Part shown: one piece after another, positions 1 to 7,441 of the stretch | Layout of the letters: each line of letters begins with the position of its first letter | Numbering within the stretch: the stretch's first letter is position 1 | Assembly (NCBI GenBank): GCA_003511785.1 | Contig: DOIS01000059.1 | Coordinates: 1-8,226 of the forward strand | DNA: 8,226 nt | Direction of reading: 5' to 3' | Origin: Paracoccaceae bacterium | GTDB lineage: Bacteria > Pseudomonadota > Alphaproteobacteria > Rhodobacterales > Rhodobacteraceae | Position numbers and translations under genes: made by a program | Notes under the pieces: generated by a model | Database searches by the model: none | The model's input: the letters and a program-made list of their open reading frames with translations, nothing else | What the model was told of the DNA's origin: nothing

Positions 1-606
1 CGCGATGTCGGGCGCCGCGCAGGGCCTCGCGCACGCTGGCGGCGCCTGATCCGGATTGGGGTCATGGGGCCGCTCCGGGTCGAGGCGCTCGACACGTCCG
101 AACTGCACAAGGGGGTTGCGGCCTTCCCGGCCAGCAAGGGGGCCGACGCGCGGGATCATCACTTGGAGATCGTCACCCCCAATGCGCCCGGTTTCGACCG
201 CCTGGCCCCCGTTGCCCTGGCGCGCATATGGGCGCGGCTCGGCGGCGCGGCGCCCGACCTGCTGCGCCTGGAGGCAGGCACGCTGGCAGAGCTCGACCGT
301 TTCGCCCTTCCTCATATCGATGAAGTGGCCACCGAGTCGCAAACCAACGCGCTGGCCAAGGTTTCATGGGGCCGGAACCGGCGCCTTGGCTGGCCTGTGC
401 CAGCCGAGCTCTCCGGTTTCCTCGAAACAGCCGAGGCCGGCGCCGACCGGATGTTTGCACTCTGTGACCTTGTGATCGTGACCCATGACGACGACACCGG
501 GGCCATGACCCGGCGCGCCGTGACCCGGAACGACGGCGCCACCCGGGTGCTGCACCTGTCCGGCGTCACCTACTCTGCCGGCGCTCCCATGGCCGTGAAG
601 TCATAG
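1..606 (+). CDS. SLOG-like Rossmann-fold protein, 5' partial
   Basis: This reading frame is open from the left edge to a TAG at 604-606, giving about 201 visible residues. I see the outline of the SLOG superfamily (nucleotide-sensing Rossmann folds): a first strand LIRIGVMG at visible residues 16-23, then LEIVTPNAPGFDRLA, which resembles the family pattern of a hydrophobic strand followed by AxGxDRLA, and a late strand CDLVIVTHDDDTG followed by GATRVLHL. An ATG at 64 could serve as a start, but it would delete the first strand, so I prefer a start left of the window. SLOG domains accompany TIR domains in some immune systems (ThsA of Thoeris has a SLOG sensor). Here the gene converges on a TIR gene and is not in its operon. 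The last 37 bp overlap the 3' end of that gene. The match is to a fold pattern only and is uncertain; the frame itself is better supported. Confidence 0.5.
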   Translation, partial: RDVGRRAGPRARWRRLIRIGVMGPLRVEALDTSELHKGVAAFPASKGADARDHHLEIVTPNAPGFDRLAPVALARIWARLGGAAPDLLRLEAGTLAELDRFALPHIDEVATESQTNALAKVSWGRNRRLGWPVPAELSGFLETAEAGADRMFALCDLVIVTHDDDTGAMTRRAVTRNDGATRVLHLSGVTYSAGAPMAVKS

Positions 607-2581
607 AGCCCGACATCGACATGGTCATAGGCCGCGTTCAGGTAGATCTCGGTACCGCAACTGTCCCGGTTCACATAGCTCACGCCAATCGGGCGTGAAC
701 GGCTCAGGTCGCTGAAGCTGCATTGGCGTCGGTCCAGCTCGCTCCAGTACATCTGAACCGCATCGTTGAAACGGCCGGTTCGGCGCAGAGTCTCGGTTCC
801 GAACAGTTGTTGCGCACGCTCTTCGATCCCCTGGAACGAGGGCATCTTCCCGCGGTCGAACTTGGCACTGAAGAAGATCGCGCCAACTGTCGCCCCACCG
901 CCAGGCTGCATGTGCCGCATCAACACGATCACGCGCCCGCGCTGAGCATCCTCCAGCCGGGTGATGTCGCCGAAGTCCACGACCCCGCCATAGGTCAACA
1001 TTTCGGCAGGTGGCGACACGGAGCGATGGGTGGCCTTGGGAAGCGCCGCGCGCGCCCGCGTCACCGCCTCGTCGAAAGCCATGCCAAGGTGTATGCCGCC
1101 GATCCCGGGACGGTCGCCGGCGCCATCCTCCATCGGCAACGCCTCGTCCAGCGGGGTACCCACCGCGGTCTCGCCGATCAGCCCGTTGGCCGGGTCCAGC
1201 GAGGTGCGGCAATGGTCTGCATCGGCCTTCAGCGCGGGCCCCTTTTCACCCACCTTGAGGAACCCCCCGCCAGCCTCGCGCTCAAAGATCATCTCATGCG
1301 CGAGGATCTGATCGCCCAGATAGGCGGTCGACACACAGGCCCGCACGAAACGATCCAGGTCCCGGTGAAAGGTGTATTCAGATGCATATCGCCATTCAGC
1401 GCCCGCCCGCAGGATTTCACTGTCCGGCCAACGCACACCATCGGGGCCGGTCTCGATGACCAGCTCCACCTGTTTGGGCAGGCCCCCATCGGGGCCGACC
1501 GCGCGCAGCTGAAAGACGGTCTCGTCTTGGACGGCCCCGCTGAAGGGCGGCTTGATACCCCGCAACACCGCATAGGGCGTCCTGGCTTCGTAATCCGCAA
1601 AGACAAAGGCCTCACGCATGGCCGCGACATCTTCCGGGCGCGGCGCGCTGCCGAACACGCTGTCGCAATCCTCCTCGGGCCCCAATTCAACGATGCGGCG
1701 GTCGCTGTCATAGTCGTTGCGCTGCGTGGAGGTCTTGCGCAAGGCGAGACGGCCGCCCTGCGCGTCACGAAACAGGATGCAGGTGTCGATCGTGTTGGCG
1801 CCGGCCAGCAGGGGCATCCGTAACCGGTATTCGCCCCCGTCCGCGCCCGTCATCACGTCAGCGGGCGCAAAGCTGCCCTTGCCCAGCAAGCGCCCCGCAT
1901 CATCGCGTACCTGCATCCCGATCCGGCCTGTCTGAGGCATAGGCGTATAGAGCGTCGCCACCACCGCCTCGACCGGCGCAAGCGAGACCTGCCTGTGCTC
2001 GATCCGGGCAACAGTGGCGAAGGTGTCGGGGAAGGCGTCGGAGAACGGCGCGTCGCCCTGCAAGGACGCGGTGATGCGCGACTGATAGACAACCACGCCG
2101 ACAACAACCGCCAACAGCACCGCGACCAGCCCTGCCACCGCCCCCAGAACCGGCGCCGGTCGCGTGCGACCTGCCGGTCTGCAAGGTCGCGCCCGGTGCG
2201 GATCGCCTCGGCCAACTCGTCATAGCGCGCTTCGGCATCGCCCGAGAACAGGTCGATCCACCGCCCGTCATTGAGGAAATAAGAAAACTCCTGCGCCAGA
2301 GTGAGCTCCAGCAGCCGCACCGGATAAAACCGGTGCCCCAGGTCATTGGCGATCTCGATCTCGCGGCGCACATGGCGCGAGCGCATGGCGTCCACGGACA
2401 AAACCACCACTGTGGCGTCGCAGCCTTTCATCCCGTCCATCAGACGGTCGGCATAATCCTGTCCGAACTCGATCTGTTCGGGGGCCAGCCAGACCTCGAT
2501 CCCGCGGCTCTCCAGCCCCCGTGCCAGCCGCTGAACCGTTTCGATATCGCGCGACGCGTGCGAGATGAAGACGCGTGTCAC
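570..2581 (-). CDS. Transmembrane TIR-domain protein (tir1), frame broken by -1 at a G5 run
   Basis: A GTG start at 2581 overlaps the tir2 stop as GTGA, with AGAGG 8 nt upstream. Codons 1-147 encode a TIR domain: VFISHAS at 4-10, a BB-loop-like region WLAPEQIEFG at 31-40, VVVLS at 58-62, and SRHVRREI, where E74 sits in the position of the TIR NADase glutamate. A basic linker (RDRRRFWG) ends the TIR frame. After a -1 shift near 2141-2145 the protein continues with a helix of Val, Ala and Leu (about 149-166) and about 500 extracytoplasmic residues ending at TAG 570-572. The joined protein would be 670 aa. The basic linker before the helix predicts cytosolic TIR and periplasmic C-terminus. The ectodomain has six cysteines (268, 306, 416, 458, 621, 642) and a GIHLGM motif near 496. 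TIR domains often cleave NAD or make cyclic-ADP-ribose-type signals in antiphage defence; that role is inferred. Without the shift the product is a TIR with an unrelated tail running to about 1853. A GTG at 2138 would make only the membrane part. Confidence 0.8.
2141..2145 (-). other. Frame switch point in tir1 (G5 run)
   Basis: On the minus strand the TIR frame reads ttc tgg ggg cgg, while the membrane frame reads ctg ggg gcg gtg. Re-reading one G (a -1 shift), or adding one missing G, joins codon 147 to the transmembrane helix. The run is not a canonical slippery heptamer, because only the A-site GGG can re-pair perfectly. An undercalled homopolymer or a real single-base deletion is therefore likelier than programmed frameshifting at this particular site. 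Confidence 0.75.
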
Positions 2582-4128
2582 CAGGGAAGCCTCTGTCGTG
2601 TTGTCGACCACGTCACATAACGGGGCGCGCCGCCCAGCTGCTTGTAGGCTGCGCCCGCCGCGGTGATGCAGAAGCGAAGCTCGGGCGACAGCATCGCGCC
2701 CGGTTTGGGGCGCGGCATACCATATTGGTCGCAGCTCTCGGGTTGTGCGGGCCACATCCACAGCGCCGCGCTCTGGACGCTGGCGCCCGTGCCGTAACCG
2801 AAAACATCGCCCCCCGTGCCGAACGCCGCCTTCAGCCGGCCGCTCCAGGCCGGATAGTCAAGCGCGCGCCAATCTGCCCGCCACTGGGCATTCTCGGGGC
2901 GGTAGGAATAAACAACGGTCTCGACCGCCTCGCCCCTGCGGATCAGCACCACGAAACGGTCGGTGCCATCCCCGGCGCGCAGCCACAGGGCATCAGTCGG
3001 GGCGATGCCTTGCATGATCACCGGGAGAGGCTCGCCCTGCCGCGGCTCGGACAGGACGGCGATCCTCTCGGGCGGCACCTCGGAGACATTGGTGCCCAGC
3101 AGGGCGCGTGCCGCCTCGACCGCCGTGGGCCAGTCCTGCCCTGGGTAAAGCTCGCCGAGCGCGACTCCACCGCCCGCACGCAAACCCGTGCCCTCGGGCA
3201 GCATCAAGCTGGCCGGCGCCGGGCGGTTGAATTCGTCGATGACAAACGGCAGGCCCGCTGTATTGAACCGGTCACAAGGCCTTGCCTCCCGCGACAGCAC
3301 CGGGCCGCCTTCGAAGAAGGTCTCATAGCGGCCCGTGCTTGACCTCTTCACTATCAGGCAGGTCATGATCTGGGCGGGCGGGCCGAACAGCGGCGTTTGC
3401 ACACAGACCAGCACGAAGGGCGGTGCGAACCCGTTCAACCGCCCGGATTCCCGCCGCGCCGCGAAATGCGCATGGGGCTGCCATTCCCCCTTGTCAATTG
3501 CCGCGCGCCCGAACACCGACAGCCGCGCGCCGGGCATCGGCCCGCCACCGGCCCCGCGTCCCAGCGAACTGCTCGTGACCCGAATTCCGCCCTCGGCGCC
3601 GGGCTTGACCGCGCCCGGCAGGCCGTATCCGCCCTCTTTGAAGGTGGCCAGCAACCGTTCGTGATCGGCCACCGCCTCCAGCGGGGTCGCATCGACTGTC
3701 CCGCCGATCACCGCATCACAGCCGCCAGAGCGGTCGCCGACGACCCCCGCGTCGATCAGTTCGGCACTGATGTCATCCCCTCCGGCATGAAGGTCATAAA
3801 GCGCATATTGCGCCCGCAACAGGTCCGGGGCAATCTCACGCCCGTAGATCAAGCACAGCCGGTCGCCCCTGGGGCGCTGCAATAGGTGAAACGAGGCGTC
3901 GCCAAGATCGCTGACCGGCCCGGAGTAGGACGCGACCTTCCGCCACCCCGCCTCGGCCGTCTCTTCGGGTTTGTATACCGCGGCGGTCACAGCACGCCCT
4001 GGCAATACAAAGGCGTGAAAATACAGCGACAGCACGCGCTCGGGGATATAGGGATTCGACCCTTGCCGATGATATCCCACGACGATCTCTCCGGGCGGCT
4101 GTATCAGCTCCGCAGCCTGCGCCTCGGC

Positions 4129-4131
4129 CTA
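4129..4131 (-). other. In-frame TAG stop in tir2 after the membrane helix
   Basis: In the ectodomain frame the codons read gtc gaa acc tag gcc gag. The same frame stays open for over 500 codons downstream and carries the conserved cysteine module, so this stop separates the membrane anchor from its ectodomain. A one-base change from TGG would explain it, as a mutation or an error in the sequence. Confidence 0.85.
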
Positions 4132-4207
4132 GGTTTCGACCAACCATGCCACACAGGCGCTGTTCCACAAGAGCGCGCCGCCGGCTAGGGCAACGACGAC
4201 AGCCAGT

Positions 4208-4215
4208 CCCCCCCC
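4208..4215 (-). repeat. G8 homopolymer at the TIR/membrane junction of tir2
   Basis: Eight consecutive G on the minus strand lie in the context ttg ggg ggg gac. In the zero frame this contains the heptamer G GGG GGG, on which both P- and A-site tRNAs could re-pair after a -1 slip. A single-G change in tract length would switch between a short soluble TIR-like product and a membrane-continuing product. Tracts of this length are prone to replication slippage and to miscounting by some sequencing chemistries. Confidence 0.75.
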
Positions 4216-5109
4216 AACGCCCGTCCCCAAAGCCGCTGACGTGCCCGCCGGCGGCTGGGTTGTTGCGCACGATCCAACCCCTTGCCGCTGCGAATGGTCT
4301 GCGCCAGGAAGTCGAGGTCTTCCCCGGCCATGCTCGATTCAAGGTCCAGCCATTGCGACCATTTCAGAAAGAAGCCGAGGTTCGAGGTCAGCGGCGCCTC
4401 GCCGCTGCGCACGGTATAGAGGTCAAGCCCCGCATGATCCGCCTCGCCAACACGCCGCGCCATGTCAGGGGCATCGAAGGAGGCGGCCGACAGCACCACC
4501 AGCCCGGCATTAACGTCGTCGAACGCGCCATCGTGCATTGGGTCCGAGACATCGACGGCGCGCATATCGATCCCACGCGCGCCCAACGCTGCCACAAGAT
4601 CATTTGCAATCCCGGAATCTTCGGAAACAAAGAAAACAATGCACTTCATCGGGAAAAAATCCGAACTGCTGGACCCAAATGCAACCTATAAAATGAACTT
4701 CCTCTACTCTGACAGACTGTGTGACCACGTTCAACGGGGGCGCGTTCCATTTGGTTGGGTCATCGGCTCCTGCCTGATCGCGTCACGCATCGCAGTCAAT
4801 GTGCCCGTATACGCTTGGCAATAAGGCTGGCGCCGGTCGGAGTTTCGTTGTGCAAGACCACCGGCTTGATGCGCATCTGGAACGTCGCACGATCCGCGCC
4901 ACCGTCGATCACGCTTTGGTCCGACTCTCCGGGTTTGATTTTCCTTAAAACGCTCTGCGGCGCAGGACCGGTTCAGTTTTTCGCTTGTTAGCCCGATTTG
5001 AGAGCTCGCTTCCGCTGCTCCGAACCGGGCTTCTCGCGGTTCCAGCGAATGGCCTGTGTCCGCCCTTGCACATAGAGGGCAGGCAAGCCGATCGGGATCA
5101 CCTTGTTTC

Positions 5110-5126
5110 ATTCGAGAAGCTCGAAT
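5110..5126. repeat. Perfect 7-bp inverted repeat (ATTCGAG/CTCGAAT)
   Basis: ATTCGAG, a 3-nt spacer AAG, then CTCGAAT form a perfect palindrome within the intergenic region. There is no T-run on either side, so it is not a typical intrinsic terminator. It could be a protein-binding site or a chance hairpin. Confidence 0.45.
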
Positions 5127-5407
5127 CGGCCACGCGTTTCGTAGTGAATGGCAATCTGCTTAACGAGGGTTTGGTACCGCTGGAGTGTTCTGTGCGGACA
5201 CCCCACGGGATAACCCTTTGTAAAATGATCGTTCGGCGGTCGAGAGGAAGACGTAAGCGCTCTTGACCAGCTCGCCTATGGACCTCCAGAGCTATCTGCG
5301 AAGGAGAGAACCTTCCTTCTGTTTCCGGCCCGAAGCCAAATTTGGTCTCTCCCGCAGCGAAGGGCGGCTCGAACCCCAGAAACGGAAGCCGGCTCCAGAT
5401 CGACAAT

Positions 5408-5441
5408 TTCATCCGGGGCTGTCGTTCATCCGGGGCCGTCG
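5408..5441. repeat. 17-bp tandem duplication downstream of the kinase gene
   Basis: Two adjacent copies of a 17-bp unit beginning TTCATCCGGGGC (5408-5424 and 5425-5441) differ at one position (CTGTCG against CCGTCG). They lie just beyond the kinase stop codon. The short stem GACGG/CCGTC that follows at 5441-5454 overlaps that stop and has no T-tract. Confidence 0.65.
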
Positions 5442-5452
5442 ACGGATGCCCG

Positions 5453-6785
5453 TCAAAATCGACGCGCGAGGGGCAGGGTAAGCGTCGCGGTCAGGCCCGG
5501 CGTCGCGTCTCCGAGCGTCAGCGTCCCGCCGGCGGCCCGGGCGATATCGGATGCGATGGCGAGGCCGAGACCGGTGCCCGACTCATCGGCCCGGGCATGT
5601 CGGCGCACCAGCACATCACGCGTCGCTTGCGGAATGCCCAGGCCGTCGTCGCTAATCTCAAGATGCAAGCGTTCGTCCATCCTCCGTGCCGAAAGCGCCA
5701 CCTTGCTCCGCGCATGGCGCGCCGCGTTTTCAGCCAGAGCACCCATCGCCTCGGCGAGGTCCCCTTCGTCGAGCGCGACCGCCATGCCCTGCGGTATCTC
5801 CTGCTGCCAGTCCAGCCGCGCCCCGTCGGGCGTCCGCCGCAGGACCGCGATAAGCCGGTCGGCGACGCGCGCGGGATCGGCGCGCGCATCGGCCGCGCGG
5901 GATGCGGTTCGGGCACGGGCCAGTTCGCGGTCCACCGTGCGCCGCATGGCGCGAGCGGTTTCCTCGATACCGTCGGCCTCGGCGCCCGCGCCGGACCGGC
6001 GGAGCCGCCCGGCCTCTGTCATGAGCGCCTGCAGGGGGGTCTTTAGACCATGCGCCAGATCCGCGGCGCGGGTGCGTGCGTGCTCGGTCTCGGCGTGACG
6101 GGCGGCCAGCAAATCGTCGATCTCCGTCGCCACGGGACGCAGTTCGACGGGCCACTCGCCGCCCATGCGCTCGGCCTCGCCCTCTCGCAGGGCGGTGATG
6201 CGGGCGCCGAGGTCTCCCAAGGACAGAAGCCCGACCGACAATTGCACCCAGCCTGCCACGCTCAGCACCAGCGCGGACGAGGTAAGGCGCGAGATCGGCC
6301 ATGAAGGCGCGGCTGGCGGCGAGAAGCTCGGACGCCTCCATCGCCACCGCGGCCCGCACCGCGCCGCCAACCAGACACGCAGGCATCGCGACAGACCGCT
6401 CCAGGACCAGCAGGTCCGACCCCTCTGGCCCGGTCAGCCGGTGCACGTGCACCGCGCCGTCACCCAGCGTGTCGGCGGCCAGGTCGAGCGCAGCGTCCCA
6501 GAGCGAACGGGAGCGCTCGAGGACGCTGGCCTCCTCGATCTGCCAGTAAAGCCCGCCATAGGGCACGGCGAAGCGAGGATCGGCCGGCGGTCGGGCCAGT
6601 TCCAGCTGTCCATCGGGCCCGCGTTTCAGCCCGGCAATGACCTGGTCGAGTTGCACGGACATCTCGGCCACCGCGCGGCGCTCCACATGCGCGCCGAAGA
6701 GCTGCGCAAGACCCAGCGCCGCAAGACCCAATGCGAACAGGATCGCCAGCGCGCCCGCCAGCGCGAGGCGCAGGCGCAGGCTCAT
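5453..6785 (-). CDS. PhoQ/FeuQ-type sensor histidine kinase, frame broken by +1
   Basis: ATG at 6785 overlaps the regulator stop as ATGA, with GGAAG 5 nt upstream. Visible in order: transmembrane helix 1 (about 8-30), a periplasmic sensor with PYGGLYWQI (75-83), RSRSLWD (91-97) and LLVLER (125-130), and a second membrane segment ending in GWVQLSVGLLSL. Next come a HAMP-like linker with PVELRPVATEIDDLL, the H-box DLAHGLKTPL (phospho-acceptor His about 245 of the joined protein), N-box ENAARHA, G1 DDGLGIP and G2 SGTGLGLA. The N-terminal frame must shift by +1 between about 6262 and 6281 to reach the kinase core; dropping one base near 6275 gives DLAPYLV followed by ALVLSVAGW. The joined protein is about 443 aa, a normal length for the class. 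It would autophosphorylate in response to an envelope signal and pass phosphate to the adjacent regulator. The family call is firm. Whether the shift is an error or a real lesion is not known. Confidence 0.85.
6262..6281 (-). other. Frame break within the second membrane segment of the kinase
   Basis: Upstream codons encode the sensor domain up to DLAPYLV, and downstream codons one base out of phase encode ALVLSVAGWVQLSVG. Both halves match the usual order for PhoQ-like kinases, so one extra base (or two missing) is implied. There is no long homopolymer here. Confidence 0.7.
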
Positions 6786-7440
6786 GCCGCTTCCAGGTAA
6801 TAGCCGAACCCGCGGCGCGTTCCGATGACACCGGGCCCAGTCTCCGGCGGAGGCGGGCGATCACGGCCTCGAGCGCGTTGGCCTCGCGTGCATCGTCGTC
6901 CCCGTAGAGGTGCTCCAGCAGTTCGCTCGGCGGCACCGGCCGGTCGCGGTGGAGCATCAGGTAGGCCAGGAGCCGGTATTCCAGCGCCGTGACCTGCACC
7001 GGCACGCCGCGCAGGGCGACGCTCATGCGGTTGGCATCGAGGCTCAGCTCGCCCGCCTCCTGCAGGGCCGTGGCGTGTCCGCCGGCGCGGAGGACGAGCG
7101 CCCGTCCCCCCGCGATCAGCTCCTCCATGCGGAAAGGTTTGGGCAGGTAGTCGTCGGCGCCCGCCTCGGTCCCCTCCACCCGCTCCTGCCACGTGCCCCG
7201 CGCCGTGAGCACGAGCACCGGCATAGTCCGTCCGTTCGCCCGCCAGCGCTTCAGCACGGCAAGCCCGTCGAGTGACGGAAGCCAAAGGTCGAGCACGACG
7301 AGATCGTACTCCTCGGTATCGCCCAGAAACCAGGCCTCCTCGCCTTCGCCGGTCCCCTCCAAGCGGAAGCCTGCCGCGGTCAGGGCGGCTTGCAGGTCCT
7401 CGGCGATCCGGGGGTCGTCCTCCACGGCGAGCGCGCGCAT
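6782..7440 (-). CDS. OmpR-family response regulator (FeuP-like), C-terminal frame break
   Basis: ATG at 7440 lies 1 nt after the PepSY stop, preceded by a strong AGGAGGAGGA. The receiver domain has acidic pocket E7-D8-D9, phospho-acceptor D51 in VVLDLWLP, T79 in VLTARG and K101 in YLPKPF. A winged-helix DNA-binding domain follows (TALEYRLLAYL at 151-161, ELLEHLYG at 173-180, VIARLRRRLG at 193-202). The final wing hairpin GVIGTRRGFGYYLEAA is in the -1 frame, reached by one missing base in the ctgggcccgg stretch at 6831-6840. The joined protein is 219 aa, normal for the family, and ends TGA 6784-6782 overlapping the kinase ATG. From memory the receiver resembles rhizobial FeuP (FLGDTE, KRWRANGR, AGADDY). 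The receiver end reads GGRALVLRAGG, where relatives usually have an Arg-rich ARVRALVRR-type helix. It probably binds the tandem repeat in the divergent region and regulates both flanking units. Confidence 0.88.
6831..6840 (-). other. Frame break near the regulator C-terminus
   Basis: In the main frame the sequence after LGP is not OmpR-like, but in the -1 frame GVIGTRRGFGYYL, the classic terminal hairpin, follows immediately and stops with perfect ATGA coupling to the kinase. One missing base in this G/C-rich stretch explains it. Confidence 0.8.
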
Positions 7441-7441
7441 G

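Larger units (their letters stand above)
2578..4649 (-). pseudogene. Pseudo-TIR transmembrane paralogue (tir2), interrupted by -1 shift and TAG
   Basis: ATG at 4649 opens a 147-codon TIR-like segment. Its second half aligns well with tir1 (FFLKWSQWLDL against YFLNDGRWIDL; TIRSGKGL against AIRTGRDL). The residue equivalent to the catalytic glutamate is arginine (R66) and the SHAS-type strand end is degenerate, so it is probably catalytically inactive. After a basic linker (RRRARQRLWGR) the frame hits a G8 run and ends at a TAG 9 codons later. A -1 shift leads into a helix (GLAVVVALAGGALLW), a TAG at codon 174 (4129-4131), then a long open frame to TGA 2578-2580. The joined length would be 690 codons. 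The ectodomain is a diverged relative of that of tir1: cysteines 266, 311, 416, 459, 640 and 661 match its six, plus C431. It is the first gene of the pair and its stop overlaps the tir1 start. A GTG at 4080 preceded by GGAGAG could restart the ectodomain, but without any export signal. No good Shine-Dalgarno precedes the ATG. It may be a pseudogene, a phase-variable gene or a gene with sequencing errors. Confidence 0.65.
4650..5452. other. Intergenic region without a convincing gene
   Basis: About 0.8 kb lies between the kinase 3' end and tir2. Two minus-strand open stretches (5412-5098 and 5111-4731) and short plus-strand ones exist, but none shows a recognisable domain or protein-like residue pattern, and base composition is less GC-rich than the flanking genes. 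The part nearest tir2 (4650-4735) is AT-rich and is the likely promoter region of the TIR operon. On the minus strand it has TATAGG about 40 nt before the ATG, but no clear -35 box. No tRNA, insertion sequence or strong terminator was seen. Decayed remnants of former genes are possible. Confidence 0.55.

Noticed and set aside
64..606. ATG 64 as the start of the SLOG-like gene
   Set aside because: It would remove the first Rossmann strand (LIRIGVMG). It is kept as an alternative only, since another frame does stop at 47-49 just upstream.
723..1823. Long plus-strand open frame antisense to tir1 (366 codons)
   Set aside because: It mirrors the codon pattern of the GC-rich tir1 ectodomain, shows no domain, and the opposite strand has the coherent membrane protein with conserved cysteines.
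570..2138. GTG 2138 as the true start of a separate membrane protein
   Set aside because: It would begin inside the membrane helix and cut off the basic linker. The TIR frame joins it at the expected domain boundary with one base.
2575..3885. Plus-strand open frames antisense to tir2
   Set aside because: These are shadow frames of the tir2 ectodomain with low-complexity Arg/Pro/Ala content and no recognisable motif.
4968..5028. CCGGTTC/GAACCGG inverted repeat with 47-bp spacing
   Set aside because: It is short and widely spaced, so it is plausible by chance and has no supporting context.
4731..5412. Two overlapping minus-strand open stretches in the intergenic region as small genes
   Set aside because: Residue content looks random, no Shine-Dalgarno or domain is apparent, and base composition differs from neighbouring genes.
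5441..5454. GACGG/CCGTC hairpin as terminator of the kinase operon
   Set aside because: The stem is only 5 bp, overlaps the stop codon and has no T-tract.
5342..6046. Plus-strand open frame overlapping the histidine kinase
   Set aside because: The minus strand carries intact H, N, G1 and G2 boxes here, so the plus-strand frame is a shadow.
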